A stretch of DNA of 64,000 nucleotides from Mytilus galloprovincialis. Lineage: Eukaryota; Mollusca; Bivalvia; Mytilida; Mytilidae. A program made the position numbers and the translations under genes. The stretch's first letter is position 1. Each line of letters opens with the position of its first letter. Shown here in pieces: positions 48,792 to 60,028 of the stretch. The stretch covers positions 60,072,793 to 60,136,792 of the forward strand of contig NC_134840.1 of the NCBI RefSeq assembly GCF_965363235.1, written 5' to 3'. The notes below the pieces were generated by a model, which worked only from the letters and a program-made list of their open reading frames with translations, made no database searches and was not told the origin of the DNA.

Positions 48792-49640
48792 GACGGACCT
48801 TTATAAAAATCTATAGGTCGGTAGACTATTTATTTACAACCGCATTTAAATTCCGCCATTACATCATCACTTCAAATAGAATTAGTCGGTTAAACCATGT
48901 GATTGAAAACAATAGACTGAACAGGTTGTTAACACTTTCAACTATCAATAGGGTCAAGCAACATTTTCGAAATGATAAGTTCATGTAAGCGTTAATTTTG
49001 TTACAGATACAAAATTTTAGTGATATTGATCCTCAAACATTAAGCCGGTCATGAACTAAGTTTGTGAATTATGTTTGCGGTTTTCTTGACATGCATTGTG
49101 ACTAGTCATCGTATTCATCTTATATTAGAAAACTATAGCAGTTATATTAGAAAAGTATCGCATTCATAAATTGTTGATATTAAAAAAACATCGCTTTGAT
49201 ATAAGACAAATATCGCATTGATATAATAAAATATAGCAGTATCTTTGACTTATAGGTGATTTTGGCTTAGCAAACAATTGAATTCATCTCAATTGCATTC
49301 CACTGAATTTGCTACATGATATTTATTGATGATGTGTACATCTACAAATGATAAATCGTGCATTTATGTTTCATTTATTCAACAATTCAATTTTCTCGTT
49401 TAAATACATCTTGCTTGTTATTACATAACATAATTCATGGAAATTATACAGCAGACGTATGTCGTGTTAGATGTCACCCTGTTTTAAGACTAGAGTCATT
49501 ACTTTATACCGAGAAATCTGCCTTTCTTTGTACAAACATTCGTCTGAAATTTCCCACAATGCAACTCGTTGATATAAGACAATATCGCTCGTTGATATAA
49601 GAAAAGTTTTATCGACTTGCTTCTTCCATAGACTGTAACT

Positions 49641-51225
49641 GGTTTTTTTTTTTTGGTAACTTCTTACAGCTAAAGATGAAATAGTATAGTACAGTGTCAA
49701 TGTAAAAGAATAAGCGCAATACGTTCATGAAAGTTAGTTAATACTTTTTACAGTTTATTGTCCGATTGTATCAAGCAGCTGGATTTAGAGCGCGCTCGCT
49801 TCGAATAAATTTATTTCACTATAGAAATAATAATATCACTTTATTTGCAAGCTACAACCAAAAGAGTCGAACAAAAACGCAAAATATAACACGCAACACT
49901 CAAGAATTATTCAATTTACAATAATACGCATAAAACAAAAAACATACGCGTATTACAAAGTGATGTATACCTCTGTATGAACGAAAAAGAGATAGGCAAC
50001 ACAACACAACTATATTACTTTTCTAAGAAACTCCTTTTGAGACCATTACAAACAATGAAAAATATTAGACGCACAAATTATTATTTTAGGCGCTCAATTT
50101 GATACTTTGTGTATTAAATATACTTTTAGTGCGCTCAATGTTATCATTATGTGTGCTCAATATAAGTATATCATTGGTCCGATTTGTTATATTTTGCGCT
50201 CAAATTATAATAAAATGTTTGTAGATCAGAATCAAATATCCTAGATGTGCTCGCGCATCGCAAGTATTATAATCTAGATAAACAAAGTTTCGGGACCTCG
50301 GTAAACTAGCTGATCCTTTCGAGGTGGACGACGAACATGTGTGTAATTCATGAGCTATGAATGATTGACTTTCTATTAATTCAATAAGATAAAAGGTGTT
50401 CAAGTGGTTTCGAAAGAAAAGGAGGATGGTCAACTAATTTTCTCAAAACGACGGTTTTTTTTTCAGAAAAACCGGGGACTCATATAATCGAATCAAATCA
50501 AAACAGACTACGTTATGTCTTTGTCACAAAACCACTTAGGTCGTATAAATCAATAAAATTAATAAAACAAATTCAAATGTATACATGAATCAAATATCCA
50601 AACAAACTTTGTTCTGGTTGTTGTCTTTTTTGACACATTCCGTTTCGATTCTCAATCTATCACATGCAATCATACATTCATACTGATTGGATATTGAAAA
50701 GACAATAAGCCAAAGACAATACTTATTTGCACAAGTACGTGTAAATCAACTGGTTATGGCATGAGTTATAAACAATAACCTGACAATTGTTTAACAATCC
50801 AACAGTAGCAGTCGTAATAAGACCTATAGTGAGTCAATTGTTTTTCATTCAGGTAACGCATTTGTAGAAATTATCTTTTTTTGTCATTTTGCTTCATTCA
50901 ATTTCTATCTGGCTATTAAAGATTTAGGAATAATAGCCAAGAGAAAAGATCCCAAAACATTAAAACGATTAGAATTTGTCACTTAATGGTAATAAGTTCT
51001 ATCAGGATAGGACTGCTGAATTCGGAGCATCAGGAAGAATGGTAAAACTTGATGTTCTGATCGTTTTGATGGAGCAGTCCCCATCTGTAATAATTTTTTA
51101 AATATGTTCTGTTTCAACCAATAAATCCATAACAGATATAAAATGTCAAAGATAAGGGAAACAGTAGTCAACATTGTGTTCTAATCTTAATCACTATAAT
51201 AACAAACAACTATTGGAAAAAAAAC
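49641..51225. other. Non-coding stretch
   Basis: Between 50080 and 50215 the word 'GCGCTCAAT' or a variant recurs several times in AT-rich DNA (degenerate short repetition). A scrap of a dispersed repeat end lies near 50610-50660. No gene is seen. Confidence 0.4.
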
Positions 51226-51480
51226 CATGCAAGTTTCAGTAAAAACTTTGAATTTTTCGAAAAACTAAGGATTTTCTTATCCCAGGCATAGATTACCTTA
51301 ACCGTATTTGGCACAACTTTTTGGAATTTTGGATCCTCAATGCTCTTCAACTTTTTACTTGTTTGGCTTAATAAATATTTTGATATGAGCGTCACTGATG
51401 AGTCTTATGCAGACGAAACGCGCGTCTGGCGTACTAAATTATAATCCTGGTACCTTTGATAACTATCAGTTCACAATTAA
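51226..51480 (+). repeat. Hammerhead-bearing dispersed repeat
   Basis: A family I recall as abundant in mussel genomes: 'AACTAAGGATTTTCTTATCC', 'TTTTGGATCCTCAATGCTCT', then the ribozyme core at 51389-51432 and the end 'CCTGGTACCTTTGATAACTA'. Hammerhead-carrying retrozymes and Penelope-like elements are documented in metazoans including bivalves; which class this copy belongs to is inference. Confidence 0.75.
51389..51432 (+). ncRNA. Hammerhead ribozyme core (type I-like, minimal stem III)
   Basis: The conserved boxes are in order. CTGATGA lies at 51395-51401. Stem II GTCT (51402-51405) pairs with AGAC (51411-51414) around a 5-nt loop. GAAA lies at 51415-51418. Then comes a very short C-G/G-C stem III and the cleavage triplet GTC (51424-51426). 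Stem I pairs GCGTCA (51389-51394) with TGGCGT (51427-51432), including two G-T wobbles. Such a short stem III is known from hammerheads thought to act as dimers. Cleavage is predicted after C51426. Confidence 0.8.
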
Positions 51481-52290
51481 TAAACACAGATCATTAAATA
51501 ACCTGTTTCCCCTTTCAGTAGACGCCAATTTTATGAGAGGTTCTTTTGGAATCATAACATTTTTCTTAATTTTCTGCACAAATTTGAAAATGGATTTGAG
51601 AGTTTGACGTTAAATATTAAAATTTTGGAAAACTGGTATAATCTTTGTTTGGTTCACTTCAGCGTAAACACAAATGTTCATTTTAGTTGTTCATTGCCCT
51701 ATATTCGTAACAAGATTTTAGTTTTCCTTATAGGCAGAAACGAGCCGCTCTGCGATATCCATGATCAAGTTTTCTATAGCAGGGTATTCAATTGATTGGC
51801 TGATCTGTGCCTATGCAGTATGTGGTGATATTGACGGATGACTAGCAGCAACCAATGTTTCTGCTGGGGAAGTCTAGGATTCTAGTGGATTCTCATGTAT
51901 GTTGTTGGTTTGTTTACAAAGGTATTTCACGCTCTCAAAATTTTTTAGCTGATGGTAATGTATGGTATAGGTTGTATAACACATTTTTGACTGTTATAGC
52001 CCAATGTTTGACGTTTTTACATATTACGTCTGTTTTTATGTTCAAACATCGCTGTAAAGATAATGGAATTATATGAGACTGTGATACAAGTGAGAGGTCT
52101 AGCTAACTTTAAAACCAGGTTCAACCCACCATTTTCTAAATAAGGAAATGTATGCACCAATTCAGAAATGTAACAATTGTTATCCATTTGATTGATATGT
52201 TTTGAGTTTTTTGATTTTGACATTTGATAAAGGACTTTCCGTTTTGAATATTCCTTAGAGGTCGGTATTTTTAGTTATTTTATTTTTTTT
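51481..52290 (+). repeat. Unassigned repeat-like region with a known 3' motif
   Basis: 52072-52290 ('GTGAGAGGTCTAGCTAACTT', 'AAAACCAGGTTCAACCCACC', 'GGACTTTCCGTTTTGAATAT') is a dispersed family tail; a related piece is at 47266-47345. The part before it has short broken frames I cannot assign; it may be a fossil element. Confidence 0.5.
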
Positions 52291-52799
52291 TTAGTATTCA
52301 ATTGTCTGGTCACTAATATTTAAAAATGAATTAACATGAAGCAAAACAATTGGTTAATGATGTGCCCTGCATCCGGTAATGAAAAAGACTAAACACAGTA
52401 TATTTTGAATAAAAATTATTGAAAGGAAAACCTTAGCTTGTATTTTTTTTTAACCTTTTCATATAGGGTCATACATACCTAATCGAACCATAAAACTCGG
52501 GCAATGCACTTTCCCAGGGTTGCTAGAAACATGTAACGGCTGTAGCAAAAGCTTTAATTGCATATCATTTTAAATGAATAAGGCCATGGTACACATAGTG
52601 GTTGTGTGTATGCCTATTAACTTTCTTTCCATATCGTTTTAATTATAACAAAAACGCATTTTCGTTAAAATTCCATGTTGTTTCGTCTAACATTTAAACG
52701 ATTTTGAAACAAGCAATCATACAATATTTTCAGACAGTTTGATCTTGTAGTTTTACCTGGAAAAGTACTTCGATCGAAAGTCACAAACAATATGGGGAT
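52291..52799. other. Non-coding stretch, nothing recognised
   Basis: AT-rich DNA without notable open frames or terminal repeats. Confidence 0.4.
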
Positions 52800-53110
52800 A
52801 TAAAAAGAAGATTGCCAATGAGACAACTATCCACAAAAGACCAAAATGACACAGACATTACCAACTTTATGTCACCGTACGGCCTTCAACAATGAGCAAA
52901 GCCCATACCGCATAGTCAGCTATAATAGGCCCCGATAAGACAATGTAAAACAATTCAAACGAGAAAACTAACGGCCTTATTTATGTAAAAAAAAATGAAC
53001 GAAAAACAAATATGTAACACATAAACAAACGACAACCACTGAATTACATGCTCCTGACCTGGGACAGGCACACACATAAATAATGTGGCGATGTTAAACA
53101 TGTTAGCGGG
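52800..53110 (+). repeat. Mytilus-type dispersed repeat A-like copy, longer form
   Basis: 'GCCAATGAGACAACTATCCA', 'CACCGTACGGCCTTCAACAA', 'ATACCGCATAGTCAGCTATA', 'GACAACCACTGAATTACATG'. This is the most complete example in the window. Confidence 0.85.
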
Positions 53111-53319
53111 ATTCCAACCCTCCCCCTAAGTGGGGAACACTTTCTTTATTTCTTGTACATTCTTTCTGTAAGTAGAGCGTCTTAGAATTATGTCAAACCA
53201 TGAGCATAAATCACTGACATGGCAAAAATTCAGCAAAATTAACACCTTAAGCAAAAACAATCTTTCACAATCTAGGCAAACAATTGTTACCATGTTTTAT
53301 CTTTTAACATATTTTAATT

Positions 53320-53526
53320 GTGAACTTTCCATTTCTATGTAGCAAAATTCCAGCAGCACCTGCATACGGAGTATGCATCTCCCAATTGAAACGATATTCC
53401 CGCTTTTGTATTTCCTATCATGATTTTCTTGATAGAGGGTTGCTGCTTACAAGGAAGCTATTAGACAAAGAGTTCCAAATGGTGAAGTTGAAATCATCCC
53501 TTCGTATATTTTACGGACGCCATTAC
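53320..53526 (+). mobile_element. Fossil retroelement-like coding tail (left piece)
   Basis: Codes for 'PAYGVCISQLKRYSRFC' and 'GLLLTRKLLDKEFQMVKLKS', which I recall as a conserved ending of a widespread retroelement-like family in bivalves and fish. The family assignment is uncertain. The host repeat continues beyond two younger insertions, at 56900-56956 and 62517-62850. Treated as an old, broken copy. Confidence 0.55.
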
Positions 53527-53559
53527 TACGGGGCGCCGAATGGGACTCTTGTGGTTTTG

Positions 53560-54800
53560 TACTCAAAATTCAATTTTGTACGGACAAAAGTGACTTTTGT
53601 TCAACAAAAATAAGTTCAGTTTAACAAAATTTGTATCATACTACAAATTTAAAATTTTGTCATACAAAATTATCTATCAGCGGACAAAAGTCACTTTTGT
53701 CATGACAAAATTCATTTTTCTTACACAGACTTGAATTTTGTTACCTAATTTGAAAATTGGGCGACAAAAGTCAATTTTGTATTCAAATTAGTTTAGTTTG
53801 GTTTCTGTGAACTAATTTGCATACAAAATCGACTTTTGTTACACAAAATTGACAAAAATGAATTTTGTCTCAACAAAATTGACAAAATTGACTTTTGTCT
53901 CAACAAAATTGACAAAATTTACTTTTGTGAGACAAAATTGACAAAATTTACTTTTGTGAGACAAAATTGACAAAATTTACTTTTGTGAGACAAAATTGAC
54001 AAAATTGACTTTTGTGAGACAAAATTGACTTTTGTCTCAACAAAATTGACAAAATTGACTTTTGTCTCAACAAAATTGACAAAATTGACTTTTGTCTCAA
54101 CAAAATTGACAAAATTGAATTTTGTCTCAACAAAATTGATTTTTGTCTCACGAAAGTCAATTTTGTCTCACGAAAGTCAATTTTGTCTCATAAAAGTCAA
54201 TTTTGTTGTTACAAAATTGAATTTTGTCGTCACAAAAATGAATTTTGTCGTCACAAAATTGACTTTTGTCTCAACAAAATTGACTTTTGTCTCAACAAAA
54301 TTGACTTTTGTCTCAACAAAATTAACAAAATTGACTTTTGTCTCAACAAAATTAACAAAATTGACTTTTGTCTCAACAAAATTGATAGAATTGACTTTTG
54401 TCTCAACAAAATTAACAAAATTGACTTTTGTCTCAACAAAATTGACACAAAAATCAATTTTGTCTCACAAAAGTCAATTTTGTCTCACAAAAGTCAATTT
54501 TGTCTCACAAAAGTTAATTTTGTCTCACAAAAGTCAATTTTGTCTCACAAAATTGAATCTTACCTCACACAATTGACTTTTGTGATTTAATTTCCATATC
54601 AGGTAACAAAAATCAATTTTGTATGCAACCTTTTAGACAAAATTGACTTTTGTCATGACAAATATGAATTTTGTCTACAAAAATGAATTTTGTCATGACA
54701 AAAATTAATTTTGTTTACACAAATGAATTTTGTCATCACAAAATTGAAGTTCTCACAAAACAAGTCTGTAGCACATAGTTTTGTAAGACAAAAATGATTT
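53560..54800. repeat. Array of near-palindromic ACAAAATTGACTTTTGT units
   Basis: Units of about 17-30 bp alternate ACAAAA and TTTTGT blocks separated by TTGAC or CTCA. In 54020-54130 and 54290-54450 the unit is a regular 30 bp ('TTGACTTTTGTCTCAACAAA' plus ten bases). Orientation flips within the array (TCAATTTTGTCTCAC form near 54460-54540). Each unit can form a 6-bp hairpin. Confidence 0.95.
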
Positions 54801-54805
54801 TGTTA

Positions 54806-56838
54806 TGCCCGCGTCACACTGTCCCGATTTTTACGCCGATGGCAACACGATAATGGAAATTTTCAAAATCGGGACTGATCGTATCCAGATCAGGCTATTC
54901 GTAGTGCCATCTTTAACCATCGTAGATCCATCGGCCACTTTTTCTAGCCTTCGGGGACAACTTCGGGAAGGGTTCTAAATTTTTTAACATGTTAAAAAAT
55001 CCCCGAAGGTGCGTCCGATGTTGAGGGTTCGTATCGAGTTCGTATCACCATCCTCACCATCGTAATGTCACCGGGAACGCATCTTTGCACATCGTATTGC
55101 ATTCGTGTTTCCATCGTTTCCATCGGGCAGTTTTGACATTACGATGTCTACACGAACGAATCACGAAGATACCCGAAGGTCTTACGATGTCGACACGACT
55201 TCGTGAAGACCTCGTAATCCCGTCGTGTTGCCATCGAATAAAAGTACGAAGGCGACAAGATGGAACTACGACGGCAATAAATCAAGCTAAATGTAAGTTA
55301 ATTTCGCGCTAAAATACATTTAAAGTGCCATGCGCGATATTCACTGGTCAGTTTATTACGACAGTTGAGAAAGACTTTCACAAAACATGGAGCTCATATC
55401 ATATGATTCTATGAGAACAAGAAAGGTGACAGCGTTGTTTCTATTAATTCAAATGGAACAAGAGCAGCTATTACAGGCTCAGGATTTACTTTTACAAGTA
55501 AAATATTATTTTTTGTCAATTTGTCATATCAAGTAACATAATGAAAATCATAAACGCGCCTCGTACACCAACACTGCAGGTACACGTATATTGGTAAACC
55601 AACTTTTTCTTCATTATTCTGATTTTTTATGTATCGTCTGAGTTGTTGTCACACGAATGTTTACTCCATAACCATTTTGTTTTCTATATGTCATATTTTG
55701 CCGCATTTGTTGCTTTCCCCACATCCTTCCTTTTGTCTATATTATTATGATATTCTCCTGGAAAGAGCTCTTTTTGAATAAAAGGGATCAACGAACCCAT
55801 TACCTTACCTTTAAGATAGATCAGTAAACATGGGCATAATTATGGGTGATTATTCAGACTAGTGCACACATTTTACAGTTCAAATAAGGCAATGCCGAGC
55901 GTGGCACCCCCTCGTATGTAACATATTGGGGACAAATATGGACACTATATTTGTATATGACACATGCAGAAAATGGTAAATTGAATATGCATATTTGATA
56001 CATAAACTATTTTTTTTAGAAATCAACAAAAACAATCAGTAACTGGAAATGCCTTTAATATTGTCTTTAGAATCAGCAGGTAAAAAATCAGTAACCAATT
56101 TCCTGTGTATTATGCTATTTCAATGAGAAAAAAAGTCCATCTGCATGACCTTGACCTTTGGCCTTGAACGTAAAAAAATGTCAGATTATTACGAGGAGGA
56201 ACAATATACCAAATGTGGTTAAAATCTTTTGAAGCATATTGGTTTTAGAGTGTCCACAATGGTGATATTACCTTGTATTACAACTGCCACTGTGACCTTG
56301 ACCTTTGAACTTTAAAGTCAATAGCGCTTAAGATATTCTTAACGAGTAACACCATTCCAAGTTTTGAGCATTTTGGTTCTAGAGTGTCCATAACAATTTA
56401 ATCTACACTCAACTTACATGTAGTAGGCGAGGGGATAATACACTAAGTTTTATAAGAATTAGAAAAAAAAATCGATTTGTACAGAAACGATATGTTGTCG
56501 AAATTCTGTTCGTATCTTTTAGACATCGTATGGCCATCGCGCCATCATGGTAATCCATCGTGTAGCCTTCGTAATCCATCGTGTAGCTTTCGTGATCCAT
56601 CGTGTAGGCTTCGGCTGAGATATGAAGCTTAAATACCCATCTTCGGTTAACCTTCGTATGTCCATCTTTTGCTATCGTATATAATTTCGGCACCATCGTA
56701 TAGACTTCGTTATTCATCGTACTTGCTTCGGTCACTTTTTGGTATTTTAACGAGATCGGGACCAACTTCGTACGAACTTACAATTTTCGCATTCGGGTGT
56801 CCATCGTATATAAAAATCGGGACAGTGTGACGCGGGCA
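54806..56838. mobile_element. 2.0-kb nested TIR element (TSD TTA)
   Basis: Ends 'TGCCCGCGTCACACTGTCCC' and mirror, with TTA at 54803-54805 and 56839-56841. Both sub-ends carry degenerate repeats of ATCGT/TTCG words; on the right, 'ATCCATCGTGTAGCCTTCGT' recurs at about 24-bp steps (56540-56720). The middle is AT-rich with no transposase. Possible PIF/Harbinger relative (inference from TTA). Confidence 0.88.
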
Positions 56839-56894
56839 TTATGACAGAATTGAATTTTGTACAAAACCACAAGAGTCCCATTCGGCGCCCCGTA

Positions 56895-56956
56895 ATTACG
56901 AGTTGGTTGACCGTTATGGAATAACCGTTTCACAGATGATATCGGATATATTTCTT
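56895..56956 (+). mobile_element. Fossil retroelement-like tail (middle piece)
   Basis: A short remnant of the same fossil repeat as 53320-53526, lying between the 3.4-kb TIR element and the LINE ('GTTGACCGTTATGGAATAAC'). Confidence 0.6.
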
Positions 56957-57196
56957 TTTTTTTTTATAATGAATTTTCTTTATTGTAACAGATAGATTAG
57001 CACAACATGTATGAACAAAGGTATACAGAATGACATTTTCACACAAAGGAAGTATTAAATAATAAAACAACAATTGAATAAATATGATGGTGCAATAATA
57101 GGTTGAAAATAAATAAATATCTTATAAACATTGAAATCTTATGTGTTCTTGCAATATACATAAGTGGTGTTTCAATCAAATTTTAACATTTATTAT

Positions 57197-58494
57197 TTAT
57201 TCTATGATAGGTGCCCAGGGACTCCAGTATTTGTTATATTCCTCTACAGAGCGGTTTTTAAATGAAATGTATTTTTCTAAGTTCAAGTGTTCCTTTAAAT
57301 AGTTTTTTTTAAAGCATTTAGGTTTGGCAAAACTTCTTGTAGTTTTGTTCTGTAAATGTAGTATTTTGAAAGTAGAATAATCTTATTTTTAACAAAATTC
57401 AATTTAACATTTTCGTAGATACCAAATAAAATAATCATAATATTCAAAGGCAGTTCAATACTTGTCATTTCAAAAATCCAGATGTTAAGTGCATGCCAGA
57501 GACTGGTAACCATCGGACAGCTCCAAAATAAATGTTCTATGGTCTCTGGTCCTTCTTTACAAAATGTACAAATGTTACTGCTATTTATTTTCATCTTGTA
57601 AAGTAGTGAATTAGTTCCCAAATTTCTATGGATAGTTCTATATTGGAACCAGCAAAGCTTAGTGCTTTTACTAAATTTTGTACACGAAGTGTGTATTTTT
57701 TTCCAGTTAATACCAGTCATATTAAGATGGTTCTCCCATTTTTCCTTTGCAGCAAATGTAACATATTTTTCATTCAATACTTTGTACATTTCCCTTGAAC
57801 CTTTTTTTGATTCAAAAAAGTTACTTATGTTAAAAGGTAGTATTGCATGAATTTTTTTCTCATTTATTTCAATATTAATCGTGTTTAACCACTCATTAAG
57901 CGAGTGCGCTATTCCATAATAATGTAAAATATTTGGCCTAAATTGATATAATTGTTGGAAATTTTGAAATGACATAACTTTGCCCTGGTCATCTAACAAA
58001 TCTTGTACTGTCCAAATTCCCGCATTTGCCCAGTTTTTATAGTAGACTCTTGAACCACCAATTTTAAAATTTTCTACCTCCCATAAAGAATACGATAGAA
58101 TTTCATCAATACATCTTGGTTTTCTAATTTGATTAAGGGTTTTCCAAGCATCAAAAACCTCTTGCCAAAATTTATTTGTTGACCTTTTAATAGGCCCAAT
58201 ATAACTTATTTCAATAAAATTTATTTGCTCCACAATAGAGACTAATCTCACCCACTTTGAGTTCGAATTATACAGACGTCTTACCCATGTAAGTTTTAGT
58301 CCCTGTATAAAAGCTTTTAAATTTAGCATTTTTAAACCACCCTTATAATAATCTTGACATAAAAGATCTCGCTTGACCTTATCTGGTTTATTATCCCAGA
58401 TAAAAGCATACATTTTATTTGTTAAATTACGTAACATATTCTCATCTGGACTAGGGATAGATAGAAACAGATGATTTAATTTAGCTATGACCAA
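57197..58494 (-). pseudogene. LINE ORF2, C-terminal domain with zinc finger
   Basis: A 399-codon open stretch with the zf-RVT-like motif 'CTFCKEGPETIEHLFWSCPM' (C-x2-C, H, C). The last about 35 codons ('EEYNKYWSPWAPIIE') continue in another frame after an A run near 57302-57311 and end at TAA (57199-57197). It joins the RT part across a frame change near 58500-58545. Confidence 0.9.
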
Positions 58495-58545
58495 AGTTTT
58501 TAAAATGGTAATCTTTCCAAAGGGGGTGAGATACTGTTTTGACCA

Positions 58546-60028
58546 TTATTTCAAAGTGTTGTCTATATTATCTAAAACTGGCCTATAATTTAAATTAATC
58601 ATTCTATCTAGGTCGACTGAAAACGTAATTCCAAGCAACTTAAATGTACTGGAGCCCCATTTCAATCCCCACTTGACACAAATTTGATCCTGGCTATGTT
58701 TTTTGCTACCTATCCAAATAACACTTGTTTTTTCTATATTAATCTTAAGTCCCGAGATTTCAGCATACAATTGGAGAACACGAAGAGATGCATCGAGCGA
58801 TTCTGGCGAGCCATCTAATATCAATGATGTATCATCCGCATATTGAGAAAGTACAAATGATGTATCATCTATAGTAATACCCTTTATCTCCCTACTATTT
58901 CTTACCAAAATGCCTAATATTTCTGCACATAGCAAGAAAATATAAGGGGATAAAGGATCTCCCTGTCTACAGCCTCTCTCTATAGTGAAGAATTCTGACA
59001 GACAACAGTTTTGCGTCACCGCACTGTTATATTGTTATAGAAGGTTTTAACCCAGGATATAACGGATTCACCAAAATTAAAATATCTTAATGTATCATAA
59101 AGAAATGACCACGATATGGAATCGAATGCCTTCTCAAAATCAATCAGCAAGAGAATTCCTGGAATATTATTTTCTTCAGTAAAATGTAAAATATCATATA
59201 TTAAACGACAATTTTCGCCTATATATCTACCTGGAACAAAACCAGTTTGATCCGAACTTATTAATTTTGACAAAACAGATTTTATTCTCTCTGCTATACA
59301 GCTTGATGCCAATTTATATGTAGAATTTAGTAGAGTAATTGGTCTCCAAATTTTTAAGAAATTGTTTTGGTTTACCATCTTTTGGAATACATGTAATCAC
59401 TCCCTGACTCTGGGTGACAGACATTTGGCCCTTCCCATATCCAAAATTTATAGATCTAAGGACAAATTTACCAATATCAATCCAAAAAAATTTGAAAAAT
59501 TCTGCAGTGAAACCATCAGACCCCGGACTTTTGTTATTTTTCATCCTCTTTAATGCTGCAGTTAATTCAGAAAAAATAATATTTCCCTCCAATAACTGCT
59601 TTTCATCCTCGCTAAGCTTCGGTATCTCGTCATAACAAAAGTCCCGTGTTAAATCAACCTTTTTCAAACAATCTTGTTTTCTATAAAGTTTTTCATAAAA
59701 CATCTTTGTCTGATTTAAGATTTCTTTTTGTTCTTCCACTATAACACCATTTTCTAAAGTAAGTTTTTGAATAGTCTTATTTATATAATTTCTAGTCTCT
59801 AGATTTAAAAAAAAAATTGGTAGGTTTTTCTCCTTCTTCAATCCACTGACTTCTTGACCTAACATATTGTCCCTGAACCTTCTTTTGTCTATAAATTTTA
59901 AGTTCTGCTTTTTTCTGATCAATCTCTTCCAGATTTTCTACTGTTAGAGCATTTTCTTCTAATTGTTTTAATTTTGAAATAATTTCATTTTCAATTTTTA
60001 TACTCGCCTTTTTTTTTATAAGAGGCAT
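58546..60028 (-). pseudogene. LINE ORF2, reverse transcriptase domain (broken frame)
   Basis: RT blocks in order: 'NNKSPGSDGFTAEFFKFF', 'WRPITLLNSTYKLASSCIAE', 'DQTGFVPGRYIGENCRLIYD', 'LLIDFEKAFDSISWSFLYD', 'GCRQGDPLSPYIFLLCAEIL' and 'QYADDTSLILDGS' (catalytic YADD). Frames switch near 60010, 59810-59860, 59350 and 59018, several beside runs of 8-10 A or T. All catalytic residues are still readable. Confidence 0.92.

Larger units (their letters stand above)
46072..49635. mobile_element. 3.6-kb non-autonomous TIR element (TSD TAACT)
   Basis: Starts 'CAGTCTATGGAAGAAGC' with continuing homology to 'CGATAAAAACTTTTCTTATA', and ends with the mirror 'GCTTCTTCCATAGACTG'. TAACT flanks it at 46067-46071 and 49636-49640. 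Near the right end 'GATATAAGACAAATATCGC'-type words recur (about 49085-49610). It contains three smaller elements (46345-46665, 46817-47259, 48643-48791) and a dispersed repeat A copy, all therefore younger or co-mobilised. No transposase is seen. Confidence 0.9.
53527..56894. mobile_element. 3.4-kb TIR element built of ACAAAA/TTTTGT units (TSD ATTAC)
   Basis: Ends 'TACGGGGCGCCGAATGGGAC' (left) and its mirror (right), continuing through 'TCTTGTGGTTTTGTAC'. ATTAC flanks it at 53522-53526 and 56895-56899. Apart from a nested 2.0-kb element, almost the whole interior (about 53560-54800 and 56842-56866) is one repeat array. No transposase is encoded; the open frames inside are by-products of the repeat. 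Confidence 0.92.

Noticed and set aside
54025-54576. A 183-codon open frame, with overlapping long frames on both strands
   Set aside because: It is translated repeat: the ACAAAA/TTTTGT array lacks stops in several frames. The product is a monotonous TFVSTKL-type repeat with no domain.
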